NCBI GenBank assembly: GCA_964453435.1
Contig: CAYVQZ010000031.1
Span: forward strand, 1-61,499
DNA: 61,499 nucleotides
Reading direction: 5' to 3'
From: CAYVQZ01 sp964453435
GTDB lineage: Bacteria; Abyssobacteria; SURF-5
Part shown: positions 25,954 through 32,861 of the stretch, in pieces
Layout of the letters: every line of letters starts with the position of its first letter
How positions within the stretch are numbered: the stretch's first letter is position 1
Notes under the pieces: generated by a model
Databases searched by the model: none
What the model saw: the letters and a program-made list of their open reading frames with translations, nothing else
Told to the model about the DNA's origin: nothing
Position numbers and translations under genes: made by a program

Positions 25954-26333
25954 AGGACGCTTCGGGGAACTTTCCTGGGTGAGGCCTCTTTATCACGAAG
26001 AACGCAACGCGACGGAGCCGCAACCAAACCACGCAGGGGAGTGCGAATCAAATCTGTCTGCGCGCAACGCACGGGCAAGCGGATTCCACGAATGAAGTTT
26101 GGTTGCGGCTTTGCCGCGCTGCCCAATCTGTGGATATGAAATCTCCTCCGTGCTTTCAGCGCCACCGTGCTCAAATAACATTGATGTGAACCGCAAACGG
26201 ACACGGATTGCACAATTTCGGGACCGTGGAACGATGAGGAGACATCACGGGGAAATACAGATGGTCACCCGATTTTGACAGGTTCGGGAGCCGGCCTCTG
26301 AGAGAAAAGAAGCTTTTCGGTTCGACTTTATGC
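25954..26333. repeat. Gene-free stretch with a 13-base inverted repeat
   Basis: No gene is supported. A perfect inverted repeat, GCCGCAACCAAAC at 26017-26029 and its complement GTTTGGTTGCGGC at 26097-26109, encloses 67 bases. This may be a remnant of a small non-coding element. Confidence 0.5.
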
Positions 26334-26362
26334 TTGACTGAACCACCCCGCTGAGATACTCT
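26334..26362 (+). promoter_or_regulatory. Candidate promoter of the PIG-L deacetylase gene
   Basis: TTGACT at 26334-26339, a 17-base spacer and TACTCT at 26357-26362. It lies 115 bases before the ATG at 26477. The -10 is weak. Confidence 0.4.
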
Positions 26363-26476
26363 CTACCCGAAGGAATCCCTGGCGGCCGGTCAGGGACTGC
26401 GTTCGATTTCGGGAGAAAGCGGACACCGATTGTTCACGACTGTATCCGGCGCTCTTCGACAAAGGAGGAATGAGAG

Positions 26477-27262
26477 ATGCGTTATCTGGTTGTTGAGCCG
26501 CACCCGGACGATTTGGCTTTTTTCTGCGGAGGAACAGTGGCAAAGCTGCTTTCGGAAGGCCATGAGGTCTACACGCTTGTCGTCACCGACGGCGAACAGG
26601 GAACGCTGAACAGAGAACGCTATGATACCGATAATAAACTGGCGACGGTCATGCGAGAGGAACAGTTGGCCGCATGCAAGGCGCTGGGGGTCCAAAACGT
26701 GAAGTTCTTGGGACTCAAGAATCATTTCCTCGAGCCGACTCACGAGCTGCGCGAAAAGATTGTGCGGTACGTCAGGGAAATTCAGCCTGCGGCGGTCCTC
26801 ACGGTCGACCCCTGGAACTTCGACGAGAACCCCGACCACCGTGCCGTTGGGCAAGTGGTTTTGGAAGCCTGCAGCTTTGCCCATTTTCACCTCTTTCATC
26901 CGGAACACATCGAAGAAGGGCTGGATATCGCGATGGTCGCCAAAGTGATCTTCGGGAAGACCCCCAGCCCGAACGCATTCGTCGATATCTCCGACTTCAT
27001 CGACAAGAAAATTTCCGCGATTATGTGTTATAAGAGCCAGATCGAACTCATGCAGATGGAGGGAGCGGGAAGGCTCCGGGTGCTCGGAAAATCGAGCCCG
27101 ATTTTCGACAGCCCGATAGACGACGTGATTCCCATCTCCGTTCGCCAGGTGGCGGAAGAGGAAGGCAAGAAAGGGAATCTCCCGATGGCCGAGGCCTTCC
27201 ACGTGCGGGGACTCGGAATCCTGGAAAACATCAAGGACCTTGTCGGCGGACTCGACGTATAG
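26477..27262 (+). CDS. PIG-L/LmbE-family deacetylase
   Basis: A 261-residue protein starting MRYLVVEPHPDDLAFFCGG. HPDD is the zinc-binding and catalytic motif of the LmbE/PIG-L N-deacetylase family, and NPDHRAVG supplies the distal histidine. Known members remove acetyl groups from N-acetylglucosamine-type sugars. The ribosome site AAAGGAGG is strong. It is followed 56 bases later by the ceramidase-like gene, so the two probably form an operon. The natural substrate is unknown. Confidence 0.88.
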   Translation: MRYLVVEPHPDDLAFFCGGTVAKLLSEGHEVYTLVVTDGEQGTLNRERYDTDNKLATVMREEQLAACKALGVQNVKFLGLKNHFLEPTHELREKIVRYVREIQPAAVLTVDPWNFDENPDHRAVGQVVLEACSFAHFHLFHPEHIEEGLDIAMVAKVIFGKTPSPNAFVDISDFIDKKISAIMCYKSQIELMQMEGAGRLRVLGKSSPIFDSPIDDVIPISVRQVAEEEGKKGNLPMAEAFHVRGLGILENIKDLVGGLDV

Positions 27263-27318
27263 GCGCCTGGCGGCAAATCGCAAACACGACACGTCGGAAA
27301 CAAGAGGAGAAACCCGTC

Positions 27319-28506
27319 ATGGACAAAAGGCTCTTTCGAGCAGGAGTTGCGAAGAAACTAATAACCCCGCGGCCGGAAATGGGACCGGTTTATCGAGCCG
27401 GCTACAAGATGGGGGAAGCGGAGCGGATTACCGGCGTCGTCGACGATATTTACGCGCGGTGTCTTGCCGTGGAAAGCGAACAGGCCCGCATTGTGTTTCT
27501 CTCGCTTGACCTTATCGGCCTGTTCGGCGATTTCACAAAGGCGCTGGCCTCGAAGCTTGGTCCAAGGGCGGTCGCATCCGCACATCTGTTCGTCGCCTCG
27601 ACGCACATGCATTCCGGCCCGGATACCATGGGAGTCTGGGGACCTTCGTTCGACCAGACGGGATATAACGACGATTACGCCGAGTTCCTGCTCGAGGCGT
27701 CTGCCGAGGCGGTTCGAGAATCAATCGATTCCGCTCGCCCGGCCGACGCGTTCTTCGTTCTCGAGGAAGCCGACCTCGGAATCTCGAACCATCGCGAGCC
27801 CGGGGAACTCAGTTGCGACCTGTGGTGTCTGTCGTTCAAGGATGCAAGCGGAACCCTCGGCTCGCTGGTGAGCTATACGGCCCAGCCGGAACTCGCACCG
27901 CGAGACGACGACCGCATATCGGCGGGTTACCCGGGGGAAGCGTGCCGCGTGCTGGACGAAAAGCTTGGCGGGACCACACTTTTCATGCTTGGCACGTGCG
28001 GCGGCATGGAGCCCGAAGGCTGCGAAAAAGGATATGACGAAGCCCACGCCTACGGCCGCAACATGGCGAAGCAGATTCTCGAACTCCAGTCGAAAGCCCG
28101 GCCGGTCCGCGACAACAACCTGAAAGTCACCACCGTGGAGGTGGAACTGCCCGTTGAAAACCCCGGGTTCCATCTGATGATGGAGGCGGGCGTGATTCGC
28201 ACCTCGCAAAGGCCGCCGAACCTGGTCACGACCATGTCGAGAATCGAATTCAGCGACATCAACATTTATACCGTGCCGGGAGAAGCGTTTCCCGGAATCA
28301 CCGCCGGCATCGGAGAACCGGGGCGCACGCTCTTCATCAACCAGGTCAACGATTCGCTCGGCTATTTCATTCCTCCCGAACAATTCAGGGCGGAGCCGCG
28401 CGAATGGGCAGAGGGCCACCACTTCATTGGTCATGAACTCGAATCGCTCGGGCGAACCGCCGGAGAAAGGATTCGGGCGGAACTCATGAAACTGGCCGGA
28501 TACTGA
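27319..28506 (+). CDS. Neutral/alkaline ceramidase-like hydrolase
   Basis: A 395-residue protein resembling the N-terminal catalytic domain of neutral ceramidase-like enzymes. It begins RAGVAKKLITPRPEMGPVYRAGY, contains the zinc-type motif FVASTHMHSGPDTMG and has ISYTAQP-like and GTCGGMEPEG segments in order. There is no signal peptide, so it is likely cytoplasmic. Neutral ceramidases are usually longer and secreted, so another amide hydrolase role is likely. Pairing with the PIG-L deacetylase suggests turnover of an N-acylated glycan or lipid, which is inference. Confidence 0.75.
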   Translation: MDKRLFRAGVAKKLITPRPEMGPVYRAGYKMGEAERITGVVDDIYARCLAVESEQARIVFLSLDLIGLFGDFTKALASKLGPRAVASAHLFVASTHMHSGPDTMGVWGPSFDQTGYNDDYAEFLLEASAEAVRESIDSARPADAFFVLEEADLGISNHREPGELSCDLWCLSFKDASGTLGSLVSYTAQPELAPRDDDRISAGYPGEACRVLDEKLGGTTLFMLGTCGGMEPEGCEKGYDEAHAYGRNMAKQILELQSKARPVRDNNLKVTTVEVELPVENPGFHLMMEAGVIRTSQRPPNLVTTMSRIEFSDINIYTVPGEAFPGITAGIGEPGRTLFINQVNDSLGYFIPPEQFRAEPREWAEGHHFIGHELESLGRTAGERIRAELMKLAGY

Positions 28507-28510
28507 TTTC

Positions 28511-28540
28511 TTGAATTGGTCTCCGGCGGTGTGACATAAT
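28511..28540 (+). promoter_or_regulatory. Candidate promoter of the first AOR gene
   Basis: TTGAAT at 28511-28516, an 18-base spacer and CATAAT at 28535-28540. It lies 58 bases before the AOR start at 28598. Confidence 0.5.
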
Positions 28541-28597
28541 GAAATCACACACCACACACATGAAGGGGAAACACCGTTTGCCTGAGGGGGTCTTGCC

Positions 28598-30331
28598 ATG
28601 AACAAGTTGCTTCGTGTCGACATGACGACTCAGCAAGTCTCGGAGGAACCGATCTCGGCCTTGCATGCCGGGACTGCGGGGCGCGGACTTACCTCCAAAA
28701 TCGTCAGCGAGGAAGTTCCGCCGCTCTGCCATGCGCTGGGAGCGCAGAACAAGCTTGTCTTTGCTCCGGGGCTCCTGAGCGGAACCATCGCCCCGTGTTC
28801 CGGAAGACTCTCGGTGGGCGGAAAAAGTCCTCTGACCGGAGGCGTCAAGGAGAGCAACGCCGGGGGAACAGCCGCCCAAAAGCTCGCTCGCCTGGGAATC
28901 GCCGCTATCATTGTCGAGGGCAAACCGCCCGAAGGAACGCTCTGGAAGCTTGTCATCGACAAGAACAAGGCTGAGCTGACGCCCGCGAAAGACCTGAAGA
29001 ACTCGAATAATTACAAGGCAGTGGAAAAACTCGTCAAGAAATATGGCGAGAAGGTGTCGTGCATCTCTATCGGAACCGGCGGCGAACGGCTGATGTCGGC
29101 CGCGAGTATCGCCGTTACCGACATGGAAAACCGGCCCACACGGCACGCTGGTCGCGGCGGACTCGGGGCCGTCATGGGAGCGAAAGGACTCAAGGCCATC
29201 GTGCTCGATGACAAGGGAACCGCTCCCGTGCCGGTGAAAGAGCCGGAAGCTTTCAAGCAGGCCGCCAAGAAGTTCGCGACCGCCCTGAAGGAACATGCCG
29301 TAACCGGCCAGGGACTGCCCACCTACGGAACCAATGTTCTGACGAACATCGTGAACGAGGCGGGCGGATTTCCAACCCGCAACTTCAGCACGGGCCGGTT
29401 CGAAGACGCCGGAAAAGTGAGCGGGGAGATGCAGCGCGAAATCATCCTGAAGCGAGGAGGCATCGCCGCACACCCCTGCCACCGCGGTTGCGTCATCCGC
29501 TGCTCGAGGATATACATGGATAAGAACAAGAAGTACCTGACGAAGGGTCCCGAATACGAAACCGTGTGGGCGAACGGACCCAACTGCGGCATCAACGACC
29601 TCGATGTCATCGCGCGGCTCGACCGGCTCTACGACGATATCGGGATGGACACAATCGAGATGGGCGCGACGATAGCGGTCTTGATGGAGGCCGGGGTCGC
29701 CGAATTCGGCGACGGGAAGGAAGCTATCCGGCTCATCAAAGAAGAAGTCGGCAAAGGCACTCCGCTTGGCAGGATTCTCGGGAGCGGGGCAGCCGTCACG
29801 GGGCAGGTGTTCGGTGTCGAGCGGGTTCCCGTTGTCAAAAGGCAGGCGCTTCCCGCGTATGACCCGCGTCCCATCAAAGGAATCGGCGTCACCTATGCCA
29901 CATCCCCGATGGGCGCAGACCATACGGCCGGTTACAGCATCACGGCAAATGTGCTCGGCGTCGGCGGGGCGGTTGACCCCCTGAGAACCGAGGGACAGGT
30001 GGACCTGTCTCGCGATCTGCAAATCGCGACGGCGGCCATTGACAGCACCGGCCTTTGCTTGTTCGTGGCATTCGCGGTTCTCGACATGCCGGAGGCATTC
30101 GAGGCGATTTACGAGATGCTCAATGCGCAGTATGGCCTCGCTCTCAGCGCGGCCGACGTGACCGAACTTGGAAGGACCGTTCTCAAGACAGAACGAGGCT
30201 TCAACTTCAGGGCGGGGTTTACAGCCGAAGACGACAGGCTTCCGATGTTCTTCGAGACCGAAAAACTGCCACCGCATAATGTCGTTTTCGATATCTCTCA
30301 CCGGGAACTCGATTCGGTTTACAACTTTTGA
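28598..30331 (+). CDS. Tungsten-type aldehyde:ferredoxin oxidoreductase family protein (AOR1)
   Basis: A 577-residue AOR-family enzyme. The N-terminal domain (GRGLTSKIVSEEVPP, GRLSVGGKSPLTGGVKESNAGGT) binds bis-pterin tungsten. Cluster ligands are C294, C298 and C302 in CHRGCVIRC and a distal C487 in GLCLF. The C-x3-C-x3-C spacing differs from the C-x2-C-x3-C of classical AOR and marks a subfamily. Such enzymes oxidise aldehydes to acids or act on other substrates, using ferredoxin. A MoaD-like gene follows. A paralogue (AOR2) is encoded 2.5 kb away on the other strand. The substrate is unknown. Confidence 0.9.
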   Translation: MNKLLRVDMTTQQVSEEPISALHAGTAGRGLTSKIVSEEVPPLCHALGAQNKLVFAPGLLSGTIAPCSGRLSVGGKSPLTGGVKESNAGGTAAQKLARLGIAAIIVEGKPPEGTLWKLVIDKNKAELTPAKDLKNSNNYKAVEKLVKKYGEKVSCISIGTGGERLMSAASIAVTDMENRPTRHAGRGGLGAVMGAKGLKAIVLDDKGTAPVPVKEPEAFKQAAKKFATALKEHAVTGQGLPTYGTNVLTNIVNEAGGFPTRNFSTGRFEDAGKVSGEMQREIILKRGGIAAHPCHRGCVIRCSRIYMDKNKKYLTKGPEYETVWANGPNCGINDLDVIARLDRLYDDIGMDTIEMGATIAVLMEAGVAEFGDGKEAIRLIKEEVGKGTPLGRILGSGAAVTGQVFGVERVPVVKRQALPAYDPRPIKGIGVTYATSPMGADHTAGYSITANVLGVGGAVDPLRTEGQVDLSRDLQIATAAIDSTGLCLFVAFAVLDMPEAFEAIYEMLNAQYGLALSAADVTELGRTVLKTERGFNFRAGFTAEDDRLPMFFETEKLPPHNVVFDISHRELDSVYNF

Positions 30332-30389
30332 GCAACGAGCGGTGAAAGCGCCCCATGATTCGCTGATGGGCGCTTATCCGAATAATCCG

Positions 30390-30656
30390 ATGTCGACCAT
30401 GCGCAAAAAAACCGTCGTCAAGGTGTACGTGAAACTCTATGCCACCCTGACAAAATATGTCGGCGGGTCCGTTATGCACAAACCGCTGGAGCTCGAGATG
30501 AAAGAGGGTTCGACCTTGTCGGACCTGTATGAACGGCTGAAGATTCCGCCCGACGAGGTGAAGACGGCCTTTGTGAATTCGAAAATACAGCCGCCGGATT
30601 ACCGGCTCTCCGACGGCGACGAAGTGGGTGTGTTCCCACCGGTGGGCGGAGGGTAA
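30390..30656 (+). CDS. MoaD/ThiS-family ubiquitin-like sulfur carrier
   Basis: A protein of about 88 residues with a beta-grasp pattern (VKVYVKLYATLTKYVGG, LSDLYERLKIP, VGVFPPVGGG). It ends in Gly-Gly, the tail that is adenylated and thiocarboxylated in MoaD. Position directly after AOR1 suggests it supplies dithiolene sulfur for the tungsten pterin. Start choice is uncertain: in-frame ATGs occur at 30366, 30390 and 30399, none with a good ribosome site. Confidence 0.82.
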   Translation: MSTMRKKTVVKVYVKLYATLTKYVGGSVMHKPLELEMKEGSTLSDLYERLKIPPDEVKTAFVNSKIQPPDYRLSDGDEVGVFPPVGGG

Positions 30657-30746
30657 ACGAGTCCGTGACAATATTCCGCAAGAGTATGCCGAATTGTCAG
30701 CGTGGGCACCGTGTCAGTTTGCGCTGTAATTGATTATTGGTTCTAT

Positions 30747-30791
30747 GGGTTATTTGGTGACACCATGCGGCATGGTGTCACCAAATAACCC
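30747..30791. repeat. Perfect 45-base palindrome
   Basis: Arms 30747-30767 and 30771-30791 are perfectly complementary over 21 bases around a CGG centre. The left arm begins GGGTTATTTGGTGACACC. It shares its core with the near-palindrome at 23127 and the half-copy at 2511. It lies in the gene-free stretch between the MoaD-like and Rrf2 genes (30657-30921) and has no T-run. Confidence 0.75.
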
Positions 30792-30921
30792 GCATCGCCA
30801 ATCCGGGGGCCGGAAACACTGTTCGCCGTCGAACCGTGGGAGAAGCAGGAACAGCGTACTCCTCGAAGACCATTTCCCGCGGGGCGCTTCAAGCTCCTCC
30901 GGCCCCGGGCTGTCGGGCTCC

Positions 30922-30972
30922 TTGACAAAATCCACGAGTTGTGCTACTATTCTGATTGATTTAGTCAGCAAG
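30922..30972 (+). promoter_or_regulatory. rrf2 promoter overlapped by an IscR type-1-like operator
   Basis: TTGACA at 30922-30927, a 17-base spacer and TACTAT at 30945-30950. Overlapping the -10 and start site, 30948-30972 contains GATTGATTTAGTCAGC, which fits the IscR type-1 core GACTRWWWYAGTCRRS with one mismatch. This suggests autorepression by the Rrf2 product encoded at 30989. Confidence 0.65.
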
Positions 30973-30988
30973 TGGGTGAAAGCTGCGC

Positions 30989-31438
30989 ATGTCGATTTCT
31001 CAAAAGTGTCAATACGCGCTCAGGGCCGTCTTCGAACTCGCCAAAAATGAAGGTGAGGGACCGCTTCGGATCGCCGACATCGCCGAGACCCAGGCAATTC
31101 CGGTCAGGTTCCTCGAAGTCATCCTGAATCAACTGAAACAGGGTGCATTCGTTGACTCGCGTCGCGGAAGCGCCGGCGGATATGTTCTGACGAAGAACGC
31201 ATCCAATTTGAGGGTCGGTGAGGTCATCAGGTTCATCGAAGGTCCGCTGTCTCCGGTCCAGTGTATCGCGGGCAGCACGGGGGATCAATGCCCGCTGCAC
31301 AGCGACTGCTCTTTCCTCCCAATGTGGGAGAAGGCGCAGGACGCTCTGTCGGAGGTTTACGACTCGATTACGTTCGCGGACCTTGTCGAGCAGGAGCGAA
31401 GCAGGCGCGGTCGGCACATTGTAAATTACAGCATTTGA
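30989..31438 (+). CDS. Rrf2-family regulator, IscR-like with three cysteines
   Basis: A 149-residue winged-helix regulator. The N-terminus MSISQKCQYALRAVFELAK and the wing SRRGSAGGYVLTK are typical of Rrf2 proteins. Three cysteines, C92, C101 and C107, match the [2Fe-2S] ligand region of IscR; C92 is at the same number, but the spacing is C-x8-C-x5-C rather than C-x5-C-x5-C. It therefore probably senses an Fe-S cluster. IscR-type sites occur at its own promoter and upstream of tusA, so it likely controls itself and the downstream sulfur genes. No isc or suf genes are in the window. Confidence 0.88.
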   Translation: MSISQKCQYALRAVFELAKNEGEGPLRIADIAETQAIPVRFLEVILNQLKQGAFVDSRRGSAGGYVLTKNASNLRVGEVIRFIEGPLSPVQCIAGSTGDQCPLHSDCSFLPMWEKAQDALSEVYDSITFADLVEQERSRRGRHIVNYSI

Positions 31439-31456
31439 GTTCTTTTTTTGGCGGGA

Positions 31457-31490
31457 TTTCCCGACTAAATCGGTCGAGTATGTCTAGTAT
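31457..31490 (+). promoter_or_regulatory. IscR type-1-like operator and -10 box upstream of tusA
   Basis: 31457-31481 contains CCCGACTAAATCGGTCGAGTAT, here given by its core GACTAAATCGGTC. It matches the E. coli IscR type-1 consensus at 22 of 25 positions by eye. A TAGTAT at 31485-31490 could be the -10, with a poor -35, as expected of a regulated promoter. It lies 40 bases before the tusA-like start. Confidence 0.65.
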
Positions 31491-31529
31491 AGTCGAAACG
31501 GCGCTTCCCCTATTAAACGGAGGAACCTC

Positions 31530-31808
31530 ATGAAGCAAAAACAGACCACATTACAGCAGAGTATGGCCGAAACACTGGACCTCGAAGGGGTCAAATGCCC
31601 GATTAACTTCGTAAAAATAAAGCTCAAGCTGGAGGAAATGGAGAGCGGCGAACTTCTGGAGGCTCTCGTGGACGATGTCGAGGCCGTACGAAATGTCCCC
31701 CGCATGATAAAGGAAGAGGGCCATAGAATCGTCGGACTGGAGGACCTTCCGGGCCAAAGATTCAGGGTCCTGATACAAAAAGGTGAGGGGGGAAGCCGCA
31801 ATGGTTGA
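31530..31808 (+). CDS. TusA/SirA-family sulfur carrier
   Basis: A 92-residue protein with the family signature LEGVKCPINFVKIKLKLEEM. C23 in the C-P motif is the persulfide-carrying residue. An N-terminal extension of about 15 residues precedes the fold. TusA proteins relay sulfane sulfur to acceptors in tRNA thiolation, molybdenum cofactor or dissimilatory sulfur pathways. GGAGG lies upstream. Its end overlaps the sulfite-reductase-like gene by 8 bases, which indicates coupled translation and a shared sulfur task. Confidence 0.9.
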   Translation: MKQKQTTLQQSMAETLDLEGVKCPINFVKIKLKLEEMESGELLEALVDDVEAVRNVPRMIKEEGHRIVGLEDLPGQRFRVLIQKGEGGSRNG

Positions 31809-32796
31809 CAAGTTTATCGAGGACAGGCCAGGGAAAATCGGAGTGGACACGGCGGTTGAGGGCAGAAACGGCGGACTCGATTTCGAGACCCTCAAGTCCG
31901 GCGGTCTGATTAAGCAGAGACAGAAAGACAAGTTCACGGTGCGACTGCGTTGCCCCGGGGGAAGGGTGCCCGTCAAGAAACTCAAAAAAATCGTCGCGGT
32001 TGCAGAAAAATACGCTGGCGATTACGTCCATTTGTCGTTCAGACAATCAATCGAGCTTCCATATGTCGATTACCATGACTTTAACGCGGTCCGTGAGGAA
32101 CTCGCTGATACCGGGCAGGCAATCGCATCCTGCGGACCGCGCGTGAGAGTGCCGACGGGCTGCTCCGGATGCGAGTACAATCCCAACGGGCTGATGGACA
32201 CGCAGCGGATGATAAAACTCGTTGACGAGAAATTTTTTGGTTACGAATTGCCGCACAAATTCAAAATATCCTTCTCGGGATGCCCGATAGACTGTGCGCG
32301 CACCAACGAAATGGACCTGGGTTTCCAGGGCGCCATTCGGCCGTGGTGGGACAGGGAAACGTGCATCGGCTGCCGCATTTGCTCAAAGGTTTGCAAGGAG
32401 GGCGCCATCGAGAGCGATTCCCAAACCGGCGAGCCGATATATATTCCCGAAAAATGCCTCTATTGCGGCGATTGCATCAGGGCCTGCCCGACGGACAGTT
32501 GGCGCGAGCAACGCAGAGGGTGGATGGTCAGGGTCGGCGGCAAGCACGGCCGTCACCCCATGACAGGACACAAAGTGGCGGAATTTCTTTCCGACGAGGA
32601 TGTGTCGCGTTTTATCGATGCCACGACCAAATGGTATGAGCGGCACGGAAGCGCGTACGGGAGAACAAGAATCGGAGACGTCCTCCGGATTCCCGAAAAA
32701 TGGAGGTCTTACGTTAACACGTTGAGAAACGTGTTCGGCGAGCGTATAGTATCCGCTCCGAAGCCGCCGACGCCCGTGGAAATCCATTACGACTGA
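31801..32796 (+). CDS. Siroheme sulfite/nitrite-reductase-like protein with two ferredoxin clusters
   Basis: A 331-residue cytoplasmic protein. Residues ~40-110 form the ferredoxin-like half domain, and ~110-180 carry the siroheme/[4Fe-4S] region with C111, C121, C124, C161 and C165 (CPIDC, the usual C-x3-C pair). Then come two [4Fe-4S] ferredoxin motifs: C188-x2-C191-x2-C194-x3-C198 and C219-x2-C222-x2-C225-x3-C229. It resembles AsrC/Dsr-like small sulfite reductases. The first ligand pair does not show the standard C-x5-C. ATG 31801 has a GAGGGGGG site. It is coupled to tusA and likely under IscR-type control. Confidence 0.82.
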   Translation: MVDKFIEDRPGKIGVDTAVEGRNGGLDFETLKSGGLIKQRQKDKFTVRLRCPGGRVPVKKLKKIVAVAEKYAGDYVHLSFRQSIELPYVDYHDFNAVREELADTGQAIASCGPRVRVPTGCSGCEYNPNGLMDTQRMIKLVDEKFFGYELPHKFKISFSGCPIDCARTNEMDLGFQGAIRPWWDRETCIGCRICSKVCKEGAIESDSQTGEPIYIPEKCLYCGDCIRACPTDSWREQRRGWMVRVGGKHGRHPMTGHKVAEFLSDEDVSRFIDATTKWYERHGSAYGRTRIGDVLRIPEKWRSYVNTLRNVFGERIVSAPKPPTPVEIHYD

Positions 32797-32824
32797 TTTT
32801 CTTTTTCCCGCAAAAAAATCAGTC
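32791..32824. terminator. Inverted repeat between convergent genes
   Basis: GACTGATTTT (32791-32800) and AAAATCAGTC (32815-32824) form a 10-base perfect stem that includes the stop codon of the sulfite-reductase-like gene. It could terminate transcription from either side, but the T-rich segments lie in the loop and stem rather than after the hairpin. Confidence 0.4.
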
Positions 32825-32861
32825 AAGCCTCTCAGACAACCGCTACCACGGGGACATCTTG

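Noticed and set aside
28484..30301. A 605-codon open frame on the minus strand over AOR1
   Set aside because: Antisense shadow of a clear AOR gene; composition is His/Arg-rich without any recognisable domain.
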